NCBI GenBank assembly: GCA_963976395.1
Contig: CAXBLG010000001.1
Coordinates: forward strand, 62,001 to 126,000
Source: UBA11612 sp963976395
Lineage (GTDB): Bacteria > Pseudomonadota > Alphaproteobacteria > Rhodospirillales > Rhodospirillaceae
DNA length: 64,000 nucleotides
Reading direction: 5' to 3'
The position numbers were made by a program, and so were the translations under genes. The notes beneath the pieces are model-generated. The model saw only the letters and a program-made list of their open reading frames with translations, had not been told where the DNA came from and did no database searches. Below, in pieces: positions 17,975 through 26,893 of this stretch (its first letter is position 1; each line of letters opens with the position of its first letter).

Positions 17975-19152
17975 CACATACGGCTCAAGGTGATGAAGGC
18001 TTTGGCCTTTATGTCCATTGGCCGTTTTGTATTTCCAAGTGTCCTTATTGCGATTTCAACTCGCATGTCAGCGATGATGTCGATCATGACCGCTGGCACG
18101 ATGCCTTGCTCACCGAACTTGATCATTTCGCCGCGCGCACACCCGGCCGTAGGCTAACGAGTATTTTTTTTGGCGGCGGCACACCATCGTTGATGGAACC
18201 GGACACGGTCGGCGCAATCATTGAGGCCGCACGCCGTCATTGGACACCTGCAAACGATATTGAAATTACGCTCGAGGCTAATCCGGGCACGGTCGATGCC
18301 GAAAGGTTCGCGGCAATTCGCGAGGTGGGCGTCGCGCGCTTATCCATGGGCGTGCAAGCGCTGAACGATAACGATCTCAAATTTCTCGGACGGCGTCATT
18401 CCGTTGACATCGCGCGCACGGCGTGGCGCTCAGCCGCAAAAATTTTTGACCAGGCTTCTTTTGATTTAATTTACGCACGCCCCGGACAGACCGCAAACGC
18501 GTGGCGCGCGGAACTCTCCGAAGCCTTGCGCGAGACAACCAACGAAGGCCTTTCGCATCTCTCGCTATATCAACTGACCATGGAACCCGGCACGGTTATG
18601 TTTGACGCGCATAAGCGCAATGAATTCACGTTGCCGGATGAAGATGAAGCCGCCGCGCTTTACGACATTACCCAAGAGCTCTGTGAAGACGCGGGCTATC
18701 CGGCTTACGAGATTTCAAATCATGCGAAAGAAGGCGCGGCGTGCCGTCACAATCTTACCTACTGGCGCGGCGGCGATTATGCGGGCATTGGTCCCGGAGC
18801 TCACGGACGCCTAACCATAGACGGCGCAACCCACGCTGTGCGCCAGGTTAAAGCCCCGGCCCTGTGGCTAAAGCGGGTTGCTGCGAACGGTCACGGCACT
18901 CAGGAAGAAGAGAGCCTGACCACGGACGCCCGGGCTGAAGAATTGGTCATGATGGGTCTGCGCCTCTCCGAAGGCCTGGATAAAGACCGTTTTGCCCGGC
19001 TGGCGGGCCGGCCGCTCGCCGAGTGTATAAACCCTGCCGCCGTCCAGCGCCTAATCGCGGACGGCTATATGAGCGAGTCCTCCGCCGCCCTTACCGCGAC
19101 AGCCAAGGGCCGACTTGCCCTGAATGCGGTACTGCGGGAATTGTTGGCTTAA
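17971..19152 (+). CDS. hemW: Radical SAM protein HemW (heme chaperone, HemN-like)
   Basis: HemW resembles coproporphyrinogen dehydrogenase but is a heme-binding radical SAM protein proposed to deliver heme to respiratory enzymes. The 393-residue protein has the radical SAM cluster motif in HWPFCISKCPYCDFNSH (C20, C24, C27), the FFGGGTPSLMEP glycine-rich motif, EANPG and the YEISNHAKEGAACRHNLTYWRGGDYAGIGPGAHGR stretch shared by HemW. It lacks the extra N-terminal cysteine region typical of true HemN. The start overlaps the rdgB stop (ATGA). Confidence 0.93.
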   Translation: MTHTAQGDEGFGLYVHWPFCISKCPYCDFNSHVSDDVDHDRWHDALLTELDHFAARTPGRRLTSIFFGGGTPSLMEPDTVGAIIEAARRHWTPANDIEITLEANPGTVDAERFAAIREVGVARLSMGVQALNDNDLKFLGRRHSVDIARTAWRSAAKIFDQASFDLIYARPGQTANAWRAELSEALRETTNEGLSHLSLYQLTMEPGTVMFDAHKRNEFTLPDEDEAAALYDITQELCEDAGYPAYEISNHAKEGAACRHNLTYWRGGDYAGIGPGAHGRLTIDGATHAVRQVKAPALWLKRVAANGHGTQEEESLTTDARAEELVMMGLRLSEGLDKDRFARLAGRPLAECINPAAVQRLIADGYMSESSAALTATAKGRLALNAVLRELLA

Positions 19153-19267
19153 TCCAATGTATAACGATGTGGAAAACAGCATAATACATATATAAATCAA
19201 AAGCTTATATGTGTATAGATACGGGATTAAGTAATGACTCAGGTTTGTCTTAGATATATCTGAAAAT

Positions 19268-19293
19268 AAGGCATTTTTTGCCTTTCATTTACG
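19268..19293 (+). terminator. Weak terminator-like hairpin after hemW
   Basis: AAGGCA-TTTTT-TGCCTT (19268-19284) is followed by TCATTT. It closes an unusually AT-rich gap of about 110 bp that also holds the inverted repeat ACATATA/TATATGT near 19186-19220. The short AT-rich stem makes the call tentative. Confidence 0.3.
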
Positions 19294-19376
19294 CTTTGTA
19301 TACCATCGTCGCCGAGGATTGGATTATCCGGCGCGGGGCTGCGTCGGTGGTTCAGAATTTCGCGGACAAAGACCTG

Positions 19377-20585
19377 ATGTACAACACCCGTTTGGATGGG
19401 CTAACGGACTACCCGTTCCAGCGCCTTGCCGGCCTGCTGGCAGGGGTTGAGCCGCCGCACGGGCGTGATCCCATTGTCATGTCCATTGGCGAACCGCAGC
19501 ATCCCGCCCCCGCATTACTTGCCGAGACCTTGGCCGCCAACGCGGACGGATGGGGCAAATACCCGCCGACCGCCGGAACGCCGGAATACCGCAATGCGGT
19601 CGCAGCATGGTGTACGCGCCGGTTTGAGCTGCCCGACGAATTTCTCGACCCTGATCTAAACGTGCTACCGCTGGCCGGGACCCGCGAGGGTCTATTTATG
19701 GCGGCGCAGCTTTGTATTCCGCCACAGAAAAATGGCGGCACACCTGCCGTTTTGATGCCCAATCCTTTTTATCAGGTCTATGTGGGCGCAGCCGTAATGA
19801 ACGGCGCCGCGCCCATTTTCGTGCCCGCCGTGAAAGACAGCGGATTTTTGCCGGACTACGCTGCGGTTTCCAAAACCGATCTGGCGCGCACCGCCATGGC
19901 CTATCTTTGCACCCCGGCCAATCCGCAGGGCACGGTCGCAGATCTGGATCAACTGAAGACCATGATCCGCCTTGCCCGCGAACATGACTTCGTCCTGATC
20001 TCGGACGAGTGCTACTCGGAAATTTACGACGATACGCCGCCACCAGGGGCGCTGCAGGCTTGCGCCGAGCTTGGTGAAGGGCTCGCCAATGTTCTGGTGT
20101 TCAATTCGTTGTCCAAACGCTCAAGCGTGCCGGGTCTGCGTGCCGGGTTTGTTGCCGGGGATGCGGACCTCATTGCCAAGTTTTCAAAGCTGCGCGCCCA
20201 CGGAGGCGCGGTCCAGCCGCTGCCGGTGATGGCTGCGGCAACCGCTTTATGGGCAGATGAAGCACACGTAGAAACAAATCGGCGTCTTTACCGTGCAAAA
20301 ACCGATGATGCTGAGCGCATCTTGGGTCCAAAATTCGGCTTTTACCGTCCAAAAGGCGGCTTTTTCCTGTGGTTGGACGTCGGTGACGGCGAAAAAGCAA
20401 CGCAGCACCTGTGGAAAAATGCCGCGGTAAAGGTCCTTCCTGGCGCTTATCTGGCGCGTGAATCCGGTCCAAAAAACACAAACCCCGGTGCTGCCTATAT
20501 CCGCGTCGCGCTTGTTCACGACCAAGCGCGCACCTCTGCCGCTCTAGCTCGCCTTGCTGAAACCCTATCCGCGTCATGTCTGTAA
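19377..20585 (+). CDS. Class I/II PLP-dependent aminotransferase (DapC-like)
   Basis: A 402-residue fold-type I aminotransferase. The Schiff-base lysine is in VFNSLSKRSSVPGLRAGF (about K247). Other family features are SIGEPQHPAP, KYPPTAGTPEYRNAVAAWC, LAGTREGLF, NPFYQVYVGA, TPANPQGTVA and the ISDECYSEIY strand. The TDYPFQRLAGLLAG opening and overall pattern resemble N-succinyldiaminopimelate aminotransferases (DapC), which would place it with dapB in lysine/peptidoglycan synthesis. Class I aminotransferases are easily mis-assigned, so the substrate is open. The ATG at 19377 is preferred over the TTG at 19278 because the family normally begins a few residues before the TDYPF stretch. Confidence 0.85.
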   Translation: MYNTRLDGLTDYPFQRLAGLLAGVEPPHGRDPIVMSIGEPQHPAPALLAETLAANADGWGKYPPTAGTPEYRNAVAAWCTRRFELPDEFLDPDLNVLPLAGTREGLFMAAQLCIPPQKNGGTPAVLMPNPFYQVYVGAAVMNGAAPIFVPAVKDSGFLPDYAAVSKTDLARTAMAYLCTPANPQGTVADLDQLKTMIRLAREHDFVLISDECYSEIYDDTPPPGALQACAELGEGLANVLVFNSLSKRSSVPGLRAGFVAGDADLIAKFSKLRAHGGAVQPLPVMAAATALWADEAHVETNRRLYRAKTDDAERILGPKFGFYRPKGGFFLWLDVGDGEKATQHLWKNAAVKVLPGAYLARESGPKNTNPGAAYIRVALVHDQARTSAALARLAETLSASCL

Positions 20586-20601
20586 TTAAGGACCCGACAT
20601 T

Positions 20602-23046
20602 ATGAACACCGCCGCCCGCGCCAAGAACGTCCCCTTTCTGCCGCCCGCCTGGGCCGAAATGTTGAAACGCAGCGCTCTCTTTGCCGCCGGTGGAGCGGTT
20701 ATGCTGGTGTGCATCGCTGCCGTCACCGCTCTGTTCACTTACGCGCCCACCGATCCGTCGCTGAATACCGCCTCGGGCGCCGCGCCGCAGAACGCACTGG
20801 GGATGCCGGGGGCGATTTTTGCCGACGCCGCTCTTCAAACTGTCGGGCTTTCCATCGCCGTTTTGATTTTGACCGTCGCCGCATGGGCGGTGCGTTTGAT
20901 GCGCGCGGAATCGATCAGCTGGCTGTGGCTGCGCACCGTTGTCGCTATTACCGGCATGCTGGCCCTGACCATGACCCTTGAACTTATTCCGACCACAACA
21001 GCCTGGCCGGTGGTCGCGGGTCTCGGTGGCTCAGCTGGACATGTGCTCGCCGATCTCATCATCTATCACAACGGACCGTTCATTGGCCTGGAGCCCGTGC
21101 GCACAACTCTTGAAATTGTTGTCGCGCTGTTGGGCGCGGGGCTAGGTCTGTCCGCCGCGCTTTGGGCCATGACGATTAAACCAACGACAGCCGGTGCAAC
21201 CCTTATGCACTTCGGTCACGCTTGCGGCGCTGGATTTGCAAAGGCTGTCGAAGTGCCGCTCGTCATGTGGCGCGACTACGTCCATAGTCGAAGCACCAGT
21301 GTAAACGATGTGCCGGCGCGTACCCCTGCAAAACGCGATCCCATGATCGAGGATAGTGAAGACGATATTGATGAGTGCGATGTCGTTAATGAAATCACCT
21401 TCGATATACCGCCGGCTCCCGTCCCCAAGGCAAGGGACGCGGTTGCCGTTGTAACCGAACGCAAATCGGCGAAGCTCTCGAAGCGTGAACTTGATGCGCG
21501 CCAAGGCAGCTTGCTGCCAAGAACGAACAAAGGCTTCGACCTGCCGCCGCTTGATATCTTGTCCATGCCGGTCACGGATCGCAGCGCCTGCGCTGTAAGC
21601 CGCGAAGCGCTTGAGAGCAACGCCCGTATGCTTGAAGCCGTGCTTGAAGATTTCGGCATCAAAGGCAAGATCGTGAAGGTGCGGCCCGGTCCGGTCGTCA
21701 CACTCTACGAACTTGAGCCAGCCCCCGGCACAAAAACCGCTCGTGTTGTTTCTCTCGCTGATGACATTGCCCGGTCCATGAGCGCGGTCTCTGTGCGCAT
21801 TGCTGTTGTGCCCGGTCGCAGCGTGATCGGCATTGAACTTCCCAACGCCACACGCGAAACGGTGTTCCTGCGCGAAATGATGGCTTCCACTGAATTTGAA
21901 AAATCCGATGGCCGACTCATCATGTCACTTGGCAAGGACATTGGCGGGACACCGATCTTTGCCGACCTCGCGCGCATGCCACATCTATTAGTGGCCGGAA
22001 CCACCGGCTCGGGTAAGTCTGTAGCCATCAACACGATGATTATGTCGCTTCTGTACCGCAACACACCCGATGATGTGCGGTTAATTATGATCGATCCCAA
22101 GATGCTTGAGTTGTCGGTCTATGACGGCATTCCCCATCTTTTGGCTCCGGTGGTTACCGAAGCCGGTAAAGCGGTGATGGCATTGAAATGGGTCGTGCGC
22201 GAAATGGAAGACCGCTACCGCGCCATGAGCCAATTGTCTGTCCGCAATATCAGTGGCTACAACCAGCGCCTTCGAGATGCCGCCTCAAAGGGCAAGACCT
22301 TGACGCGGACCGTGCAAACCGGTTTCGATCCAGGCACGGGCAAACCTATTTACGAAGAGCAGGCCCTCGATCTGACGCCCCTACCGTACATTGTTGTGAT
22401 CATCGATGAGATGGCCGACCTTATGCTGGTCGCCGGCAAAGACGTCGAAGCCGCCGTGCAACGCCTCGCACAAATGGCGCGTGCTGCCGGCATTCATGTG
22501 ATCATGGCCACGCAACGTCCGTCGGTGGATGTGATCACCGGTACCATCAAGGCGAACTTCCCAACCCGGATCAGCTTCCAGGTCACGTCTAAAATCGATA
22601 GCCGAACCATTCTTGGAGAACAGGGCGCCGAGCAACTTCTCGGCCAGGGTGACATGCTGTACATGGCCGCAGGGGGACGTATCACCCGGGTGCATGGTCC
22701 ATTCGTGACCGACCGTGAGGTTGAGGAAGTTACCAATTACCTGCGCGATCAATCTCAGCCGGACTATGTCGAAGCCGTCACCGAAGAGGCCGACCTTAAC
22801 GACGTTCCCGGTTTCTCTGGCGCGACCGGCGGCAACACCACGGCCGGCGACGGCCTCTTCGATCAAGCGGTTGCTTTGGTAGCCCGCGAACGCAAAGCGT
22901 CCACCAGTTTCGTCCAGCGCCATTTGCAAATCGGCTATAACCGCGCCGCGCGAATTATCGAAGAGATGGAACAGCAAGGGATGATTTCCCGGGCCAATCA
23001 CGTCGGCAAACGCGAAGTGCTTCTTCCCGGCGGCAAAGAGATGTAA
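20602..23046 (+). CDS. ftsK: DNA translocase FtsK
   Basis: FtsK is the septal hexameric DNA pump that clears and aligns chromosome termini at division and activates XerCD at dif. The 814-residue protein has an N-terminal membrane domain with hydrophobic segments in the first ~190 residues, a short charged linker (about 225-300) and the motor. The motor has Walker A GTTGSGKS at about 466-473, Walker B VIIDEMADLM near 594-603 and the MATQRPSVDVITG arginine region. The C-terminal ~65 residues form the gamma winged helix (FVQRHLQIGYNRAARIIEEMEQQGMI) that reads KOPS. It is followed by lolA after 56 bp. Confidence 0.97.
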   Translation: MNTAARAKNVPFLPPAWAEMLKRSALFAAGGAVMLVCIAAVTALFTYAPTDPSLNTASGAAPQNALGMPGAIFADAALQTVGLSIAVLILTVAAWAVRLMRAESISWLWLRTVVAITGMLALTMTLELIPTTTAWPVVAGLGGSAGHVLADLIIYHNGPFIGLEPVRTTLEIVVALLGAGLGLSAALWAMTIKPTTAGATLMHFGHACGAGFAKAVEVPLVMWRDYVHSRSTSVNDVPARTPAKRDPMIEDSEDDIDECDVVNEITFDIPPAPVPKARDAVAVVTERKSAKLSKRELDARQGSLLPRTNKGFDLPPLDILSMPVTDRSACAVSREALESNARMLEAVLEDFGIKGKIVKVRPGPVVTLYELEPAPGTKTARVVSLADDIARSMSAVSVRIAVVPGRSVIGIELPNATRETVFLREMMASTEFEKSDGRLIMSLGKDIGGTPIFADLARMPHLLVAGTTGSGKSVAINTMIMSLLYRNTPDDVRLIMIDPKMLELSVYDGIPHLLAPVVTEAGKAVMALKWVVREMEDRYRAMSQLSVRNISGYNQRLRDAASKGKTLTRTVQTGFDPGTGKPIYEEQALDLTPLPYIVVIIDEMADLMLVAGKDVEAAVQRLAQMARAAGIHVIMATQRPSVDVITGTIKANFPTRISFQVTSKIDSRTILGEQGAEQLLGQGDMLYMAAGGRITRVHGPFVTDREVEEVTNYLRDQSQPDYVEAVTEEADLNDVPGFSGATGGNTTAGDGLFDQAVALVARERKASTSFVQRHLQIGYNRAARIIEEMEQQGMISRANHVGKREVLLPGGKEM

Positions 23047-23102
23047 TTCCTCACGCGGATATAGCCTTAACCTCGCCATAGTGTCGGTGTAGGTTTGTGC
23101 TC

Positions 23103-23729
23103 ATGAAAAGAATCATATTTCGTACCGCAGCGTTGAGTTTAGGTTTGCTCGTTTGGGCGATCACAGCCCCGGCATTTGCCTTGACCGGCGCTGAAAGTGC
23201 CGCCGTCGAAAAAGCGGAAAATTATCTAAACGCCATTAAGACCATGCAGGCGCGCTTCCTGCAGGTGAACCCGGACGGCAGTACACTTGAGGGTGATTTA
23301 TATATTGCCCGGCCCGGCAAGATGCGTCTGGTTTATGATCCGCCGACGCCGATGCTCATGGTGGCCGACGGCGCATTTCTGATCTATGTCGATACAGAAA
23401 TGAACGACGCCAGTCACATCAACTTAAGCGACACACCTGCGGGCTTGCTGCTCAAAGATAATTTATCGTTCAGCGATTCAGATGTGCGCCTTGGGGGCGT
23501 GAAACTGGGCGCAGGCATGGTTGAAATCACCACCTCTATGGCGAATGACACAGCAGCGGGTACGCTAACGTTGGTTTTTAGTGACGCCCCCTTTGAGTTG
23601 CGGCAGTGGCGCGTTGTCGATGCTCAAAATAAAGAAGTCGCTGTCACCATTTTTGAAGCAAGACGCGGCGTGAAGCTGGACAGTGCATTATTTCGCTACG
23701 ATGCACGGCGCAGCGGCGAGCGCGATTAA
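23103..23729 (+). CDS. lolA: Outer-membrane lipoprotein carrier protein LolA-family
   Basis: LolA ferries lipoproteins across the periplasm. The 208-residue product begins with a signal peptide (MKRIIFRTAALSLGLLVWAITAPAFA) and then shows the family pattern: KAENYLNAIKTMQARFLQVNPDGSTLEGDLYIARPGKMRLVYDPP, DGAFLIYVD and LLKDNLSFSDSDV. Alphaproteobacterial members with this layout are usually labelled LolA or outer-membrane lipoprotein carrier. The ATG at 23103 is preferred over a GTG two codons upstream. It follows ftsK, its normal neighbour in this class. Confidence 0.88.
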   Translation: MKRIIFRTAALSLGLLVWAITAPAFALTGAESAAVEKAENYLNAIKTMQARFLQVNPDGSTLEGDLYIARPGKMRLVYDPPTPMLMVADGAFLIYVDTEMNDASHINLSDTPAGLLLKDNLSFSDSDVRLGGVKLGAGMVEITTSMANDTAAGTLTLVFSDAPFELRQWRVVDAQNKEVAVTIFEARRGVKLDSALFRYDARRSGERD

Positions 23730-23776
23730 GTGGAGACTTTCGTTTGGTTGAGGCTGAGCAAAGACTCGCGTACAGC

Positions 23777-23782
23777 TATATA
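23777..23782 (+). promoter_or_regulatory. Possible -10 element before the lolA-xth intergenic RNA
   Basis: TATATA at 23777-23782 has a weak -35 (TGAGCA, 23755-23760) at 16 bp. It lies about 70 bp before the structured segment and could start an independent transcript. The -35 match is poor. Confidence 0.25.
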
Positions 23783-23848
23783 TTGAAAAACTCCAGGTCT
23801 ACCGCAGCGCACAACGGTCCTCACATGCTGCTAAGTGAAAACGACCTC

Positions 23849-24090
23849 GCCAAGAAATTCTTCGCATCACATTGAAGTCGTGTTGTTTTCCCGTTCAAAA
23901 AAGCCTTACGTGAAACGCATGGCGGCTATGCACCGGTTCAGGTTTGCGCTGGGGAAAACTGACCCCATATTAGGGACACGATCCGTCAGCGCTGCAAAGG
24001 CGCAGACGCGCCAAGAGTCGGTCTCCCCTACCGTTCTTGGCAAGAAAATAGTCGCCCGGTGTTCCCCCCAACATCGGGCGATTTCTTTTC
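23849..24090 (+). ncRNA. Candidate structured non-coding RNA between lolA and xth
   Basis: The 407-bp lolA-xth gap has no credible gene; the 100-codon frame through it resembles nothing. It shows nested pairing: GCCAAGAA (23849-23856) with TTCTTGGC (24034-24041) as a closing stem; TTTGCGCTG (23943-23951) with CAGCGCTGCAAA (23987-23998); and directly after that a perfect GGCGC-AGAC-GCGCC hairpin (23999-24012). A strong terminator follows at 24052-24090. A closed RNA of about 190 nt with a side hairpin on its 3' arm is the general shape of 6S RNA, but I cannot confirm that family by eye. The transcript could instead be the lolA 3' untranslated region. Confidence 0.35.
24042..24090 (+). terminator. 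Strong intrinsic terminator upstream of xth
   Basis: TCGCCCGGTGTT (24052-24063) pairs with AACATCGGGCGA (24070-24081) over 12 bp with one G-U pair and a CCCCCC loop. It is followed by TTTCTTTTC and preceded by AAGAAAATA, so it could work in both directions. It lies 322 bp after lolA, far for a simple lolA terminator, which supports a separate transcript in the gap. Confidence 0.8.
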
Positions 24091-24136
24091 AAAAACCATT
24101 GAACTGGGATGGTCACAAGAAGGCTTTACCGCGTTG

Positions 24137-24955
24137 ATGCCAACCAAGTTGACGATTGCCAGTTGGAACATCAACTCCGTGCGCCGAAGGCTTGCACAAG
24201 TCGAACGACTGGCGGACGAGACCAGTGCTGATGTGATGTGTCTCCAAGAAACTAAGGCATCTGAGCCAGATTTTCCGAACGCTGAAATTGCTGCGTTTGG
24301 ATATCCGCATCAAGCTGTTGCAGGATATGGTGGGTATAACGGCGTTGCTATTTTATCACGGTATCCCCTAAGTCAAATAGAGCGGCATGGTCACTGCGAA
24401 CGCAACGATGCCCGACACATTAGCGCCGTCCTCGCCGTAAGGAGCGGCGAATCACTCACCATCAACAGCGTCTATGTGCCCGCTGGCGGTGACGTTCCCG
24501 ATGCCGCGGTAAATCCCAAGTTCGCTCATAAGCTACGATTCATAGACACGATCGCAGACCACTTCGCCGGACGCTTTGGTTTTCGTGACAACATCGTCGT
24601 GGCGGGCGACCTCAATGTTGCCCCCTTACCGTCAGACGTATGGGATCACGCAAAGCTTGCGCGCATAGTAACGCATACCCCCATTGAGATTGCTGCCTTG
24701 GAACGTTTCAAACGCTCCTTACACTTCATCGATGCACTCCGCGAGGTCGTCTCAGAGGATGATCCTGTGTTTACCTGGTGGAGCTATCGCGCCGCCGACT
24801 GGAGAGCTGCAAATAAAGGGCGGAGGCTTGATCACGTTTGGGTCTCGACACCCTTGAAAGATAAAATCGTCGCTGTTGAGGTTCTATCTGATGTTCGCAA
24901 CTGGTCTCCACCCTCCGATCATGTGCCCGTCGTTCTAAAGCTTGATATGGGTTGA
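24137..24955 (+). CDS. xth: Exodeoxyribonuclease III-family AP endonuclease
   Basis: A 272-residue member of the ExoIII/AP endonuclease 1 family, which nicks DNA at abasic sites and has 3'-phosphatase/exonuclease activity in base excision repair. Motifs in order: IASWNINSVRRRL, CLQETKASEPDFPN (metal-binding E), the GYGGYNGVAILSRYPL strand, SVYVPAGGD, VAGDLNVAPLPSDVWDH (catalytic D and N), FTWWSYRAADWRAANKGRRLDHVWVS and SDHVPVVLKLD (catalytic D-H). The ATG at 24137 is preferred over a GTG at 24059, which would overlap the terminator hairpin. Nth in the same window acts in the same pathway. Confidence 0.94.
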   Translation: MPTKLTIASWNINSVRRRLAQVERLADETSADVMCLQETKASEPDFPNAEIAAFGYPHQAVAGYGGYNGVAILSRYPLSQIERHGHCERNDARHISAVLAVRSGESLTINSVYVPAGGDVPDAAVNPKFAHKLRFIDTIADHFAGRFGFRDNIVVAGDLNVAPLPSDVWDHAKLARIVTHTPIEIAALERFKRSLHFIDALREVVSEDDPVFTWWSYRAADWRAANKGRRLDHVWVSTPLKDKIVAVEVLSDVRNWSPPSDHVPVVLKLDMG

Positions 24956-25027
24956 CCCGGCAGCGGCTTGAAACATGATTGCAAACCCTTCATCTTCTGC
25001 ATCACTTAAATAAGATAAGGTTTTCCC

Positions 25028-25576
25028 ATGGCATCCGATGATCCTACAAAATGGCACGGCACGACTATACTCGCGGTGAGAAAAGGCGGGACAGTGGTGA
25101 TCGGCGGCGATGGGCAGGTAACCTTCGGCAATCAGGTCATCAAATCAAATGCCCGCAAGGTGCGGCGTTTGTCGGACGGTAAAGTGATTGCCGGTTTTGC
25201 GGGTGCAACGGCCGACGCGTTTACGTTGTTCGAACGCCTGGAGGTGAAACTGGAAAAGCACCCCGGTCAATTGACGCGCGCTTGTGTGGAATTGGCCAAA
25301 GATTGGCGCACGGACCGCTATTTGCGGCGCCTAGAAGCCATGATGGCCGTGGCCGACAAGGAGGTTTCTTTGGTTTTGTCGGGAACCGGCGATGTCTTGG
25401 AGCCGGAGGACGGTTTGATCGGCATCGGGTCGGGCGGGGCTTTTGCGCTGGCCGCGGCGCGCGCCTTGATCGACCGCGACGATATGGACGCCGAGACCAT
25501 TGCACGCAGATCTGTAGAGATCGCCGCCGATATTTGCATCTATACCAACAGAAACATTGTGACTGAGTCCTTATGA
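25028..25576 (+). CDS. hslV: ATP-dependent protease subunit HslV
   Basis: HslV is the proteasome-like peptidase of the HslVU (ClpQY) protease. The 182-residue precursor reads ...WHGTTILAVRKGG. Cleavage of the short propeptide exposes the N-terminal threonine nucleophile of TTILAV, and the GDGQVTFG and NARKVRRL stretches follow as usual. An AAGG ribosome site precedes the ATG. Its stop overlaps the hslU start by 4 bp (ATGA), so the subunits are translationally coupled. Confidence 0.98.
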   Translation: MASDDPTKWHGTTILAVRKGGTVVIGGDGQVTFGNQVIKSNARKVRRLSDGKVIAGFAGATADAFTLFERLEVKLEKHPGQLTRACVELAKDWRTDRYLRRLEAMMAVADKEVSLVLSGTGDVLEPEDGLIGIGSGGAFALAAARALIDRDDMDAETIARRSVEIAADICIYTNRNIVTESL

Positions 25577-26883
25577 GTTCTTTTTCCCCCCGCGAAATTG
25601 TTTCCGAACTTGATCGTTTCATCATCGGACAGAACGATGCCAAGCGCGCCGTTGCTATTGCCCTGCGTAATCGTTGGCGACGGCAACAGCTGCCCGAAAA
25701 TCTGCGCGAAGAGGTACTGCCGAAGAACATTCTTATGGTTGGCCCCACCGGTGTCGGCAAAACCGAAATCGCCCGGCGGCTTGCCAAACTCGCAAATGCA
25801 CCTTTCTTGAAAGTAGAAGCGACGAAATTTACCGAAGTTGGTTACGTTGGCCGCGATGTAGAAAGCATCATTCGCGATTTGACCGAAATCGCGATGACCA
25901 TGACGCGCGAACGCCTGAGAAAAGAAGTAACCGCCAAGGCTGAGTTGGCAGCAGAGGAACGGGTACTTAACGCTCTGGTCGGCGACAACGCCGGAGACGA
26001 TACGCGGCAAAAGTTCCGTAAGATGCTGCGCGAAGGGTCCATCAACGATCGCGAGATCGAGATCCAGGTGCAAGAACCTGCCGGCGCGGGCATGCCGACC
26101 ATGGATATCCCGGGGATGCCCGGCGCGCAGATGGGAATGGTTAATATAGGTGAGATGTTCAGCGGCATGTTCAACGGCCGCACCCGCGAACGCAAAATGA
26201 CAGTCGAAGACTCCTACGAAGTTCTTGTGCGTGAGGAATCGGACAGGCTGGTAAATCAGGACGCGCTTGTGCGCGAAGCCATCTCTGCCGTGGAAAACGA
26301 CGGCATCGTTTTTTTGGACGAAGTGGACAAGATCACCAGAAGCGACAGCACCCATGGCGGCGATGTCAGCCGCGAAGGCGTCCAACGTGATCTGTTACCC
26401 CTCATTGAAGGCACAACCGTTGCCACCAAACATGGGCCTGTTAAGACCGATCACATTTTGTTTGTGGCCTCGGGCGCGTTTCATCTTGCCAAGCCGTCGG
26501 ACCTGTTGCCGGAGCTGCAAGGCCGACTGCCTATTCGGGTTGAACTTCAAGCTCTAACTCGTGATGACTTCGTGCGTATTTTGACTGAGACTGAAGTCAG
26601 TCTTATTAAACAGTACAAAGCGTTGCTGGAAACTGAGTCGGTAACCCTCGACTTTGGAGATGAAGCTATAAATGCTGTGGCCGACCTTGCCGCTGAAATT
26701 AATACCAGCGTCGAGAATATCGGTGCCCGCCGTCTGCATACGGTTCTAGAAAAATTGCTGGAAGAGATAAGCTTCAGCGCAACCGACAGAGCCGGAGAAA
26801 CCTTCAAGATTGATGCGGACTATGTGCAGTCTCAGGTGGGCGTGCTCGCTAAAAAAGGAGACTTGAGCAAGTTCATTCTCTGA
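25573..26883 (+). CDS. hslU: ATP-dependent protease ATPase subunit HslU
   Basis: HslU is the AAA+ unfoldase of HslVU. The 436-residue protein opens SFSPREIVSELDRFIIGQNDAKRAVAIALRNRWRRQ, has Walker A GPTGVGKT at about 57-64, the I-domain (about 110-230, with a Gly/Met-rich GAGMPTMDIPGMPGAQMG segment), Walker B IVFLDEVDKI near 250 and sensor regions. It ends LSKFIL, the tail that docks into HslV. It ends 10 bp from the convergent HTH gene. Confidence 0.98.
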   Translation: MSSFSPREIVSELDRFIIGQNDAKRAVAIALRNRWRRQQLPENLREEVLPKNILMVGPTGVGKTEIARRLAKLANAPFLKVEATKFTEVGYVGRDVESIIRDLTEIAMTMTRERLRKEVTAKAELAAEERVLNALVGDNAGDDTRQKFRKMLREGSINDREIEIQVQEPAGAGMPTMDIPGMPGAQMGMVNIGEMFSGMFNGRTRERKMTVEDSYEVLVREESDRLVNQDALVREAISAVENDGIVFLDEVDKITRSDSTHGGDVSREGVQRDLLPLIEGTTVATKHGPVKTDHILFVASGAFHLAKPSDLLPELQGRLPIRVELQALTRDDFVRILTETEVSLIKQYKALLETESVTLDFGDEAINAVADLAAEINTSVENIGARRLHTVLEKLLEEISFSATDRAGETFKIDADYVQSQVGVLAKKGDLSKFIL

Positions 26884-26893
26884 ACAGACTTTG

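Noticed and set aside
22381..23079. A 232-codon open frame antisense to ftsK
   Set aside because: It lies entirely across the conserved FtsK motor and winged helix and shows no domain of its own.
23909..23921. TTACGTGAAACGC, which also occurs near 58831, considered as degenerate parS
   Set aside because: Only one half of the parS palindrome matches; ParB sites in this genome are otherwise exact.
23835..24137. A 100-codon plus-strand frame between lolA and xth
   Set aside because: No ribosome site, no recognisable domain, and it runs through the 12-bp terminator stem; the RNA interpretation fits better.
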